The notes under the pieces: model-generated
What the model was told of the DNA's origin: nothing
Databases searched by the model: none
The model's input: the letters and a program-made list of their open reading frames with translations, nothing else
Assembly (NCBI GenBank): GCA_004020645.1
Contig: SAQL01000018.1
Span: forward strand, 62,001 to 126,000
Reading direction: 5' to 3'
From: Mesorhizobium sp.
GTDB taxonomy: Bacteria; Pseudomonadota; Alphaproteobacteria; Rhizobiales; Rhizobiaceae
Length of the DNA: 64,000 nt
Shown: positions 1 through 8,278 of the stretch, in pieces
How positions within the stretch are numbered: the stretch's first letter is position 1
Layout: every line of letters starts with the position of its first letter
Translations under genes and position numbers: made by a program

Positions 1-2
1 TG

Positions 3-398
3 TTCTCGGCCGATCACGTCATGGCTTGGTCTACCTCCATCGTTGCGCCGCCGGACGGCGCCATGGCCGACTATATGGCCTCGCTGGATCGGCTGATCGA
101 GCGCGACGACCGCCTGCTGCTGCCCGGCCACGGCGGGCCGGTGACCGCGCCGCGCAGTTTCATGCGCGAGTTGAAGACGCATCGCCAAATGCGAGAACGC
201 GCGATCCTGGAGCAGATCAGAAGCGGCGACCGGACGATCAAGGAGATGGTCGCGGCGATCTACAGGGATACCGACCCGCGCCTGCACGGCGCGGCCGGCC
301 TGTCGGTGCTTGCCCATCTCGATGACCTGGTGGCCCGCGGCCTGGTGAGCACCGACGGCGACCCGGCGATCGACGGCATTTTCGCCCCCATCGCGTAG
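3..398 (+). CDS. MBL-fold metallo-hydrolase, C-terminal part (5' end outside window)
   Basis: The frame is open from the left edge of the window and ends at a TAG, so only about 131 C-terminal residues are seen. The stretch DHVMAWSTSIVAPPDG and the later LLPGHGGPV match the C-terminal metal-site part of metallo-beta-lactamase-fold hydrolases. The final ~80 residues (RAILEQIRSGDRTIKEM...) look like the winged-helix tail of LACTB2-like members, which hydrolyse esters or nucleic acids. The substrate cannot be named. An internal ATG at 21 is not the start, because family residues continue upstream of it. Confidence 0.85.
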   Translation, partial: FSADHVMAWSTSIVAPPDGAMADYMASLDRLIERDDRLLLPGHGGPVTAPRSFMRELKTHRQMRERAILEQIRSGDRTIKEMVAAIYRDTDPRLHGAAGLSVLAHLDDLVARGLVSTDGDPAIDGIFAPIA

Positions 399-401
399 GG
401 G

Positions 402-498
402 CTACTCGGCCGGGGCCGTGCCGACCTGGCCAGCGACCTCCTGATCCAGTTCGGCAAGGAAGTCCAGGATGCGGGCCGAATTGTCGCCAAGGTCGTAG
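402..498 (-). pseudogene. 3' remnant of a DUF1499 gene
   Basis: Read on the minus strand this encodes about 31 residues ending LDQEVAGQVGTAPAE and a TAG stop. It matches the C-terminus of the intact DUF1499 protein at 9482-10276. Positions 404-498 align with 9484-9578 without gaps, with 9 differences in 95 bases (about 90% identity), and the similarity stops abruptly at 498/9578. The remnant lies just downstream of the MBL hydrolase, as the intact gene's end probably once did. It is therefore best read as the left scar of an insertion or recombination. The next 240 bases, to 738, hold nothing I recognise. Confidence 0.8.
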
Positions 499-738
499 GT
501 TCATCCCCGTGAGCAGCGAGCCTATAGGCAAGATTTGTAGGTCGAACCTGCACCAAACTTTGAGGCGACATTGCCGTCGCAAGGCGTCCCCTTGCCGACC
601 GGCTTCCAGCTCAGGGCGAGCCACTCCCGCCGCGGCCAAGCACGTGTCTCTATCACCTCTGGCGGAGACGTCCGGACGACTCACCGTCGCCTGGTCGCAT
701 TCATTTCAATCGAAGAAACTTCTATTCCGTCAACTGCT

Positions 739-2979
739 CTATCGAGCTTCGCCAACGGTGCTGTCGAGATATTGGGTCAGCGCGCAAACCAGATGATAAA
801 AAATGCTTGCCGGTACATCGGTCGCCAGCGAGCGGCCGCGCTCGTCGATCCGGTCTATCCACAGGCCGAGCGGTGCCGGATCGATGTGCCAACGGAAGAG
901 GCGGCCGACACGCGCTTCGATCTCGGGCTTGAGGTCGGGGCCGCCTGAACCGTCAAGTGCAATCGCCGCCTTGATTGCTTCGGCCTGCGGCCAACTGCGC
1001 GAGACAAGGTCAAGCGGCAGGCCTTGTCGCGAGACAGCGCCATAGGCGAGGCCGGTGGCGCGATTGAGGCCGTTGGCGATGGCCGAGGCATAGAGCTTTC
1101 TAGCAAAGCCGGTCAGTTCGCCCTGGCCGGTATGCCCGGCGAAGTCTACCAGCAGCGAGGCCCATTCGAAATGGTGGCCGGGTTCCGTCCATGCGCCTTT
1201 TTCGCCCTCCGCCGGCCTCCACTCGGCGTCGAAAAATTCGCCCAGCGTCCAGCTTTCCGAATCGAAGAAATGGCTGCGAAACAGATCTACGATGCGCGCG
1301 GCGCGGCGAAGATAGGCGAGTTCGCCCGTCGCTTGATGCCAGGCCAGGAAAGCCTCGAGCAGATGCATGTGCGGGTTGGAGCGGCGTTCGCCCTCGCCGC
1401 TTGACGTTTCGAGAAAGCCGGTCATCCGGTGATCCTCGAGATGCGCGTCGAGAAACGAAAACGTTTCTTCCGCAAGCCGCAATGCATCAGGATTGCCGAC
1501 CATATGGGCATGCGCCAGCGCCAGCAGCACGCAGGAATGATCATAGGCATCCTCGGCGGCGTCGGCGACCGTTCCGTTGACATTGAGCGTGCGCACCCAG
1601 CCGCCATTGTCGGTGCGGCCGTTCCTGGCCATGAATTCGATGCCGTGGCTGATCAACCGGTCGGCAGGCCCGTCCCAGCCGCGTGCCTTGGCGACAGCGA
1701 AGGCGTAGACTTGCCTGGCCATGGTGCGCATGCGCTTGGGCTTCTTCAGCGGTGTGGCGTCAAAACCGAGCACCTCGTGGAAGCCGCCATGGCGCTCATC
1801 GACCCCGACCGTGGACCAAAGCGGCACCGTCTCTTCGAACAGCCAGTGATGCACACGGCGCCGCCAGGCGCCGCTTTCGATCACGCGGTCGCCGGCGGGC
1901 GTGAACCTGGTTTCCAGCCGGCCGCTCTTTTCCAGCTGCTCGACGATCTTCTTGACGTTCTGGCTGCGGCTGACCGGGGCGACGAAGGTGGCATCGGCGG
2001 TCGAGACGATGGCAACGTCCTTCAAGCCGATGGCCGAGAGCAAACGACTGTCGCTGCGGATATAGGAATTCTCGCAGTCGATGGCGACGACATCGCCGAC
2101 GATGACGTTGCCGTCATTGTCGGAGGGGCCGACATCGAGCAGTGATTGCCAGGAACCGAGATCGTTCCAGCGGAAGCCGGCCGGCACCATGGCGATATGG
2201 CTGGCGCGCTCCATGATCGCATAATCGATCGATGTCGAGGGAATGGCGGCGTAGAGCTCCAGAGGCATATAGAGACCGGAAAGATCTGACGTCGCCGCCT
2301 GGTAGGCAATTTCAGTGGCCTTCCATATCTCAGGCTCGAAAGCCGCGAAGGCGTCGCGCATGGCGCTGGCGCGAAACAGGAAGATGCCGGTGTTCCAGTA
2401 GAAATTGCCCGCCGTCAGGTAATTCTGCGCGGTCGCGAGGTCCGGTTTCTCGACGAAACGCGAGACATCGCAGATGCCATCGGTCTCGCCGGCGACCTCG
2501 ATATAGCCGTAGCCGGTCTCCGGCTGACTTGGCTTGATGCCGAACACCACCAGCCGGCCGGCACGCGCAGCGCCGGTGCCGTTTTCCACGCTCTGCCAGA
2601 ATTGCTGCGCGGTCGTGATCTCATGATCGGACGGCACCACCAGCACCAGGCTGTCGCCAAATTCGGAGAGGGTGCGCAGCGTCGCCAAGGCGACTGCGGC
2701 GGCGGTGTTGCGTCCGGTCGGCTCGAACAAGGGGCCGCCGCCGGAAAGGTCGATGCCGGCGAGATCGGCGTGAACGCGGTCGGCGTGCCGTTCCGAGGCA
2801 ATCAGGAAAATCGGCGTTTCGCCATCCGGCCGCGCCGTCAGTCGCCGCAACGTCTTGACCAGCATCGAGCCATCGCCGGAAAAATCATGGAACTGCTTGG
2901 GATTGTCCTCGCGCGACAGCGGCCACAGCCGTGAGCCAACGCCGCCGCTCATGACAAAACTCACGATTCGCTCGGTCAT
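739..2979 (-). CDS. mannose-1-phosphate guanylyltransferase fused to an AGE-family isomerase
   Basis: Two enzymes in one chain of 746 residues. Residues ~1-350 are a ManC-type nucleotidyltransferase with the signature GGVGSRLWPLSR, FVEKPD and WNTGIFLF, expected to make GDP-mannose from GTP and mannose-1-P. Residues ~365-746 resemble the N-acylglucosamine 2-epimerase/mannose isomerase (alpha/alpha)6 barrel (WWL-type start HHWLFEETVPLW, HMHLLEAFLAWH, EPGHHFEWASLL). This replaces the cupin phosphomannose-isomerase domain of ordinary ManC/AlgA bifunctional enzymes. The chosen start (MTERIV) has a GAGAG-type site upstream; an upstream in-frame start would add 13 residues. It would feed surface polysaccharide or lipopolysaccharide synthesis. 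The isomerase specificity is inferred only. Confidence 0.88.
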   Translation of the reverse strand: MTERIVSFVMSGGVGSRLWPLSREDNPKQFHDFSGDGSMLVKTLRRLTARPDGETPIFLIASERHADRVHADLAGIDLSGGGPLFEPTGRNTAAAVALATLRTLSEFGDSLVLVVPSDHEITTAQQFWQSVENGTGAARAGRLVVFGIKPSQPETGYGYIEVAGETDGICDVSRFVEKPDLATAQNYLTAGNFYWNTGIFLFRASAMRDAFAAFEPEIWKATEIAYQAATSDLSGLYMPLELYAAIPSTSIDYAIMERASHIAMVPAGFRWNDLGSWQSLLDVGPSDNDGNVIVGDVVAIDCENSYIRSDSRLLSAIGLKDVAIVSTADATFVAPVSRSQNVKKIVEQLEKSGRLETRFTPAGDRVIESGAWRRRVHHWLFEETVPLWSTVGVDERHGGFHEVLGFDATPLKKPKRMRTMARQVYAFAVAKARGWDGPADRLISHGIEFMARNGRTDNGGWVRTLNVNGTVADAAEDAYDHSCVLLALAHAHMVGNPDALRLAEETFSFLDAHLEDHRMTGFLETSSGEGERRSNPHMHLLEAFLAWHQATGELAYLRRAARIVDLFRSHFFDSESWTLGEFFDAEWRPAEGEKGAWTEPGHHFEWASLLVDFAGHTGQGELTGFARKLYASAIANGLNRATGLAYGAVSRQGLPLDLVSRSWPQAEAIKAAIALDGSGGPDLKPEIEARVGRLFRWHIDPAPLGLWIDRIDERGRSLATDVPASIFYHLVCALTQYLDSTVGEAR

Positions 2980-3346
2980 TGGGCTCTCGCACTCAAAAGG
3001 TCTAGGGCCTTGCAGCACCGCATCAACACTTTCGAAGCTCTGCCAGCGCTAGTCCCCAATACAAGCTCCTGTTTGTCCGATGACGCCAGCTTAAAACCTG
3101 AGGCCCCGTCCGCAACGATTCCCACACTGTTAACCGTGGTCAATGGACGACGCTTTTTAAAACGTTCAATCTCAACAATGCAAGGAGTGCTGCGCGTATC
3201 GAAGCCTGCCAGTGCCGGTAGTAGCCTGCGCGGCTCACGGCTACCAGCCGCGCCGCTTTGACGCGCTGCGGACGCCCAGCACCACGCAGCGCCGAGGATT
3301 CAGGCCGCCTGGCTAAGATCCCGCCACGAACTACGCTCCTGAAAGC
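2980..3346. other. intergenic region without recognisable gene
   Basis: This 367-bp gap lies between the start of the guanylyltransferase gene and the stop of the phosphorylase gene. It must contain the promoter of the former. Short frames in it have no family features. I see no strong palindrome or terminator. Confidence 0.5.
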
Positions 3347-4255
3347 TCAGAAACGGCTGGAACGCTCTGCCGGTTGAGGCGACTTCAGACCCTGGCAAGA
3401 GCATTCCGGATTGGCCGGAAGTCGCGCGGCGGTCTCCAGCGCAACCCGCGAGGCTGTCATGGAGAGATTGGGCAGCACGTCGTCCTGCAGCAATTTCTGG
3501 CGATTGCGGTCCATATAGTCGTTGAAGCCCGCCGTGACGAACGCACAGGGCACGAAGCAAGCGCCGATCTCGCGCGCCAAGGTGGCCTCAGGGGCAATGG
3601 AATGGTTGAGCACATCCGCCCCCATGCCGCGATACGCCAAGGCTTCGGCTGGGGTTGTCAGTCGCGGCCCGTAACAGTGGGCAGCCACCAACTGCTGTTC
3701 GATGCCATGAACGCGGCATTCGGCCGGCCAATGGCGGCGGGCCGTTTCGACCAGAACCGCCGCACATCTTGGACATACGATCTGCTTGCCCGAACAGTCG
3801 AAACTCTGGCGGTCCGGAAGCAGTGAAAACGGGGTCTGCGTCAGTTCGATGATATCGGCGGTCACCACCATGTCGCCGGGCTGGATCGCCTTGTTGACGG
3901 CGCCTACGGTCGAGCAGGCGAGAACTTGCCGTACACCCGCCCGCATCAATACCCAGAATGCGCGGCGATGGCAGGAATGATCGATATGATCGCGAGGGTT
4001 GCCGTGCGAATACATGCACAGCGCCCGCTTCGCTCTCCCTTCGGCTGTAATCGAGGCATCGAACTCGAGCAACTTCCAGTTGTCGGTACGACCGAAAGGC
4101 GTTTCAAAACTCATGTCGCGCCGCAACGTACGCACGCCATCGAATTCGACATCTTCCGGGAAGGCAAGCCCCCAGTTTGCCGACCCGGTGATGATGGCCA
4201 AGCCTACCTGAGGTATGTCCGTCATATCGTCGGCTGCGTGATGATTTGCAGGCAT
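3347..4255 (-). CDS. MTA/purine nucleoside phosphorylase family protein
   Basis: A 302-residue member of the purine phosphorylase family 2 (methylthioadenosine phosphorylase/PNP). These enzymes cleave MTA, inosine or guanosine with phosphate. Family marks are the early GSANWG phosphate loop, CSTVGAVNKAIQPGDMV, GPRLTTPAEA and GADVLNHSIAPEATLAREIG. The usual MTAP substrate-site pattern GMTxxPE is replaced by NHSIAPE, and the C-terminal NDYMD differs from the typical DYD. The substrate may therefore not be MTA. It is the last gene of a minus-strand importer operon, 31 bp after the second permease. An alternative start is MTDIPQ, 10 residues in. Confidence 0.8.
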   Translation of the reverse strand: MPANHHAADDMTDIPQVGLAIITGSANWGLAFPEDVEFDGVRTLRRDMSFETPFGRTDNWKLLEFDASITAEGRAKRALCMYSHGNPRDHIDHSCHRRAFWVLMRAGVRQVLACSTVGAVNKAIQPGDMVVTADIIELTQTPFSLLPDRQSFDCSGKQIVCPRCAAVLVETARRHWPAECRVHGIEQQLVAAHCYGPRLTTPAEALAYRGMGADVLNHSIAPEATLAREIGACFVPCAFVTAGFNDYMDRNRQKLLQDDVLPNLSMTASRVALETAARLPANPECSCQGLKSPQPAERSSRF

Positions 4256-4286
4256 GCTTCCAATCTCAGTCAGGACTTTGGCTCGG

Positions 4287-5087
4287 TCAGGATTTTTGGC
4301 GAAGGGCGACGATCAGGACGACGAGCACAACAATAGCGGTCCACAATGTCGAGATCGCCGCGATTGTCGGATCGATCTGATCGCGCAGCGACACGAACAT
4401 AAGCTTCGGCATCGTGCTGTTGCGACCACTTGCAACGAAGATCGAAATCACAGACTCGTCGAGCGACGTCAGGAAGGCCATCAATGTCGCCGACAACAGG
4501 CTGATCCGAAGTTGCGGAACGATTATTCCGCCAATAGCTCTGGCCCAGTTCGCACCAAGGCTACGCGCCGCCTGAACCTGGTTCCAGTCAAAGCGAGCCA
4601 GGGCGGGCAGCAACACAATGCACGCCACCGGAACGGCCAGCACCACATGTCCGACCAGCACACCGAACAACGTTCCAACCAGACGTTGTGCCGCCAGCAC
4701 AAAAAAGAGGCCGATCGCAAGCAGGATTCCTGGGGTGATCGAGGGGGTGAGCAGGACGCTCTGGATGCTTGCTGCGGTCTTCCCGCCCAGCCGATTCATT
4801 GAAATGCAGGCGAGCAGCGCAAAAGGCACCGCGATCAGCGCCGTCAATGTCCCAAGGATCAGGCTCGTCCTGAGTGCAGCCATCCACGTCGCCGAGCCGA
4901 AGAAGTTCTCGTACCAGCGCAACGAGTAGGCGTGCGGCGGAAACTCGAGGAGATTCGACGCCGAGAAGGAAAGTGGCACCACCACGAGCGTCGGCAACAT
5001 CAGAAATGCCATGACAAGAGCAGCAAAGCCCCAGAGGACAATGCGGGCCAGCCTGTTGTGCGGATAGGCCTCAAGCATGGGAAGCAT
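4287..5087 (-). CDS. ABC transporter permease, PotC-like
   Basis: A 266-residue inner-membrane permease of the spermidine/putrescine type with about six hydrophobic segments. It has the EAA loop that contacts the ATPase (AARSLGANWARAIGGIIVPQL, around residues 170-190). It overlaps the end of the preceding permease gene by about 17 bp, which implies coupled translation. The start is uncertain: TTG, ATG and a further ATG lie within 12 bp. The typical pairing is with the PotB-like protein at 5071-5958. Confidence 0.9.
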   Translation of the reverse strand: MLPMLEAYPHNRLARIVLWGFAALVMAFLMLPTLVVVPLSFSASNLLEFPPHAYSLRWYENFFGSATWMAALRTSLILGTLTALIAVPFALLACISMNRLGGKTAASIQSVLLTPSITPGILLAIGLFFVLAAQRLVGTLFGVLVGHVVLAVPVACIVLLPALARFDWNQVQAARSLGANWARAIGGIIVPQLRISLLSATLMAFLTSLDESVISIFVASGRNSTMPKLMFVSLRDQIDPTIAAISTLWTAIVVLVVLIVALRQKS

Positions 5088-5958
5088 CAACTGTGTTGTG
5101 GGCCAGCAGGCGCCGTGCCGCCAGCAACATCACACCTATCAGCGCCATCAGAACGAGGAGCAGAATGCCCAGGACGCTCGCCGACCCCCAATCCTGAAAG
5201 GTCGATAGCGCACGCTCGATCCGGGTAGAGAGAGGATTTACCTTGCCGCCGCCAAGCACCGCCGGCGTGATGAAAAAACCTATGGAATAGATGAGAACGA
5301 TGATCGAACCCGAGAAGATGCCGCCCGCCGAAAGTGGCATTATGACGGTGCGCATCACCTGCCCGAGTGTGGCTCCCATGCTCGCTGCCGCGCGAATGAG
5401 GTTTTGGTCGATATCGCGCATCGCGGCATAAACGGGCAGCAGAAAGAGCGGCAGCATGTAGTGAACCATGCCGATCAGCGTTCCGGTGAAGTTATAGACC
5501 AGCGGCAAAGGCTCCGCCGTCAGGCCCGAACCAGTCAAAGCCGCGTTGATCAGCCCATCACGCCGCAAGAGCACGAGCCAGCCATAGGTGCGCACCAGAA
5601 TAGCGGTCCACAACGGCAGCATGACGAAGGCCATCAATACGTTGGCCACCCTTGGTCTGACGCTGGCCAGAGCGAGTGCCAGCGGGGTGCCTAGAAGAAT
5701 GCAGATCGCCAGGGTGCCGAGGGACAGTTCAAGGGTTGTGACGAGCGCCGACCATGTCAGTCCGCTCGAAAGCACTTTCGCGTAGTTGCCGACAGTGTAC
5801 TCACCCCCTGTGGTCAGGAAAGATTGCCGGATGATCCAAAGGATGGGCAGTATCGCCGCCAGTCCAACGATGAACAGCGCCGGGAGCGAAAGCGAAAGGA
5901 AGAACCGCCGCTCGCGCCGCGCATCTGCGGCGAGCGCGGGATCCACAGTGACGGTCAC
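5071..5958 (-). CDS. ABC transporter permease, PotB-like
   Basis: A 295-residue polytopic membrane protein with a cytoplasmic N-terminus (residues 1-20, charged), six predicted helices and the EAA motif (AAASMGATLGQVMRTVIMPLS, about residues 190-210). The start is GTG inside a GTGA overlap with the stop of the ATPase gene, a standard arrangement for coupled translation. With the next permease it forms the heterodimeric channel of a polyamine-type importer. Confidence 0.9.
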   Translation of the reverse strand: MTVTVDPALAADARRERRFFLSLSLPALFIVGLAAILPILWIIRQSFLTTGGEYTVGNYAKVLSSGLTWSALVTTLELSLGTLAICILLGTPLALALASVRPRVANVLMAFVMLPLWTAILVRTYGWLVLLRRDGLINAALTGSGLTAEPLPLVYNFTGTLIGMVHYMLPLFLLPVYAAMRDIDQNLIRAAASMGATLGQVMRTVIMPLSAGGIFSGSIIVLIYSIGFFITPAVLGGGKVNPLSTRIERALSTFQDWGSASVLGILLLVLMALIGVMLLAARRLLAHNTVDASHA

Positions 5959-6995
5959 GCCATCGCTCCCGGTATCGCGTGAACTTTCGCTGCTGGTGCA
6001 TATGCGGTCATCCGCCGACCGGCGGCAAGCTCGGCGCAGCCGCCGGCCAGCGCTGCCGGAATGCAGACAAGGACCTCTTGCCCACCGTCAAGCGCCAGCG
6101 TCAAAAGCCAGTTCTCGCCGCGAAACGCCTTGGCGCGCAGTATTCCTTCGAGCGCCACTCCGTCTCCCCCGACGAGCTTCGCATCAAGATGGAAGCTTTC
6201 GGCGCGAATCATCAGAGTTTCGCGTGACACTTCGGCGCCATCGATCCTGCGCACCGAGCCTGGAGCCACAATGTTAGCCTCGCCCATGAATTCCGCGACG
6301 AAGCGGGTCGATGGACGATCATAAATCCGCTGCGGCGTATCGATCTGCTGGATGCGGCCGGAGTTCATCACCGCAATCCGGTCAGACATAATCAGCGCTT
6401 CGCGCTGGTCATGGGTCACGTAGATTGTGGTGATCCCCAGATCGTCGTGCAGACGCCGGATCTCGTACTGCATGGTTTCGCGCAGATTCTTGTCGAGCGC
6501 CGACAGCGGCTCGTCCATCAGCATCACGCGTGGTTCGAAGACGATAGCCCGCGCCAATGCCACCCGTTGGCGCTGGCCGCCGGACAGTGCGGCAACATTG
6601 CGCTCCGCCAGACCATCCAGCTTCACGCGGGCCAGGGTGGCAAGCGCCCGCTGACGCGCCTCTGCTCTCGGCGTCTTGCGCAGCGCCAGCGGATACGCGA
6701 CATTCGCCAGGACATTCATGTGGGGAAACAAGGCGTAATTCTGGAATACTATGCCGATGTCCCGTTTGTTGGGCGCCAGGCGAGTGATGTCGCGATCGCC
6801 CAACAAAAGCTTGCCGGAATCCGGCCGGACAAAGCCGGCCAGAGCCATGAGCAACGTGGTCTTGCCTGATCCCGATGGCCCCAGCAGCGTGAGGAACTCG
6901 CCAGCTTGAATGTCGAGCGAGACATCATCCAGTGCGACGTAGGACCCGTAAGCCTTGCTGACGCTGTCGATGGTGATCGGGAGCGACTTCATCAT
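5955..6995 (-). CDS. ABC transporter ATP-binding protein, PotA-like
   Basis: A 346-residue cytoplasmic ATPase. Walker A is GPSGSGKTT (residues ~39-47), Q-loop FQNYALFPHMN, signature LSGGQRQRVALARA, Walker B VMLMDEPLSALD and H-loop VTHDQREA. After residue ~240 there is a regulatory OB-fold extension of the TOBE type, as in PotA and related importers. A GGAG site sits upstream of the start. It energises uptake through the two downstream permeases. Confidence 0.93.
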   Translation of the reverse strand: MMKSLPITIDSVSKAYGSYVALDDVSLDIQAGEFLTLLGPSGSGKTTLLMALAGFVRPDSGKLLLGDRDITRLAPNKRDIGIVFQNYALFPHMNVLANVAYPLALRKTPRAEARQRALATLARVKLDGLAERNVAALSGGQRQRVALARAIVFEPRVMLMDEPLSALDKNLRETMQYEIRRLHDDLGITTIYVTHDQREALIMSDRIAVMNSGRIQQIDTPQRIYDRPSTRFVAEFMGEANIVAPGSVRRIDGAEVSRETLMIRAESFHLDAKLVGGDGVALEGILRAKAFRGENWLLTLALDGGQEVLVCIPAALAGGCAELAAGRRMTAYAPAAKVHAIPGAMA

Positions 6996-7010
6996 CTGCT
7001 CCAGCCGTTA

Positions 7011-7046
7011 CAGCTGAGACTCAGCGGGCAGCTGAGACTCAGCGGG
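7011..7046. repeat. 18-bp perfect tandem duplication over a stop codon
   Basis: CAGCTGAGACTCAGCGGG occurs twice in direct succession (7011-7028 and 7029-7046). The TGA stop of the binding-protein gene (7039-7041 on the minus strand) lies inside the second copy, so the duplication affects only the intergenic spacer to the ATPase gene. This looks like recent slippage. Confidence 0.9.
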
Positions 7047-8079
7047 CCATCATCTCATCGAAGGCTTGTTGGGCAGCCTCGCCATTCTTGACCCACCATT
7101 CTGAATTCGAAAACACCGAAGTGCCGGCATTTTCGGGCGCGGTCGCAAGCGTCTTCAGGCGATCCTCGGGAATGAGGCCACCCTCATATGCTGCAGGGTT
7201 GACTGGGCCATAGGCGATGAAATCGGTCAGTTTCGCAACACGCGCGGGCTGCGTCATCGCTGCGATGAGCTTCATCGCGGCTTCCTTGTTCGGCGCTCCC
7301 TTCGGCACCCCAAGGCAGTCCGTGCCGATGACCGAACCCTTGAACGTGTAGTCAGCCGCGCCGCCATCTTTTTTCACAGTCTCTGCCCGTCCGTTCCAGG
7401 TAACGACCAGATCCGCCTCACCATCTTTCAGCAGCTGCGCGGACTGGGCTCCTGAGGTCCACCACACGGCGACATTTGGTTTGATCGCTTCAAGCCGCTT
7501 GATCGCGCGCTCCAGCCCTTCCGGCGTGCTGAGCACGGCATAGACGTCCGCCGGCGCCACGCCATCGGAGAGAAGCGCGATCTCGATCGAGTCCTGCGCA
7601 TTGGCGCGCAACGCGCGGCGGCCCGAGAACTTGGCAACGTCCCAGAACTCCGCCCAGGTCTTCGGCGGGTTCTCGCCATAGGTCTTGGTGTTCCACGACA
7701 TGACGGTGCCATAGGAATCGAACGGATAGCAGTAGTCGGACTTTGCGCCGTCCGGCACGGATTTGGGATCGATGATCTTGTAGTCGAGCGGCTCCAGCAG
7801 CGATTGAGCGGCCGCCTGGGCGCCTTCCGGTGAGCCCAGGTGAATGACGTCGGTCGTAATAGCCCCCGAGGTGACCTGCATCTTCAAGGCGGCCAGGCCG
7901 TCGCTCAGGGTCTCCTCGCGGACATCATAGCCAAGCTCTTTTGCAGCAGGGCCCCACATGGCCTCTTTCATGGCGTTGCCATAATCGCCGCCTGCGGTCG
8001 TGATGGTGACTGTTTGCGCATGGACGGGCAAGGCAGCCGAGATTGCGAACGCTGCAAGGGAAATGCGTAGCCAGGACAT
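7039..8079 (-). CDS. periplasmic substrate-binding protein, PotD/Fe-like family
   Basis: A 346-residue exported protein with a signal peptide (residues 1-22, cleaved after VHA-Q) followed by a type-2 periplasmic-binding fold: TVTITTAGGDYGNAMKEAMW, then YGTVMSWNTKTYGENPPKTWAEFWD. These are characteristic of spermidine/putrescine-type and related solute receptors. The start is fixed by an excellent site, GGGGAGGAGAACC, directly before the ATG at 8079. It is the first gene of the importer operon, divergent from the LacI-type regulator and preceded by its likely operator. The ligand is unknown; the co-encoded phosphorylase suggests a nucleoside, MTA or polyamine-related compound. Confidence 0.9.
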   Translation of the reverse strand: MSWLRISLAAFAISAALPVHAQTVTITTAGGDYGNAMKEAMWGPAAKELGYDVREETLSDGLAALKMQVTSGAITTDVIHLGSPEGAQAAAQSLLEPLDYKIIDPKSVPDGAKSDYCYPFDSYGTVMSWNTKTYGENPPKTWAEFWDVAKFSGRRALRANAQDSIEIALLSDGVAPADVYAVLSTPEGLERAIKRLEAIKPNVAVWWTSGAQSAQLLKDGEADLVVTWNGRAETVKKDGGAADYTFKGSVIGTDCLGVPKGAPNKEAAMKLIAAMTQPARVAKLTDFIAYGPVNPAAYEGGLIPEDRLKTLATAPENAGTSVFSNSEWWVKNGEAAQQAFDEMMAR

Positions 8080-8133
8080 AGGTTCTCCTCCCCAACTCTT
8101 ATCAAATGTTGCTCGAAATGGCCATTTTTTTGT

Positions 8134-8151
8134 AATCGTAACGTTACGATT
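8134..8151. promoter_or_regulatory. LacI-type operator, perfect 18-bp palindrome
   Basis: AATCGTAACGTTACGATT is a perfect inverted repeat with a central CG, the usual form of LacI/GalR-family operators. It lies 55 bp upstream of the binding-protein start and in the divergent interval shared with the LacI-type regulator gene. The likely role is repression of the importer operon. Confidence 0.8.
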
Positions 8152-8218
8152 GCATCTGAATGTGCTGGAGTCAAGCTGCTTCCTACGGGCGTTTGGATTG
8201 ACCGGGATGTCGAATCCG

Positions 8219-8227
8219 GTAACGTTA
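8219..8227. promoter_or_regulatory. second, weaker LacI-type operator core
   Basis: GTAACGTTA repeats the central nine bases of the palindrome at 8134-8151; only the inner eight bases (TAACGTTA) are symmetric. It sits about 81 bp away and about 52 bp before the regulator start. The placement fits autoregulation or looping between two operators. It is weaker evidence than the first site. Confidence 0.5.
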
Positions 8228-8278
8228 TGACGGTCAGCAAAATCAGCCGGCGCTTTCGCGAATGAAGTCGGGCGAACA

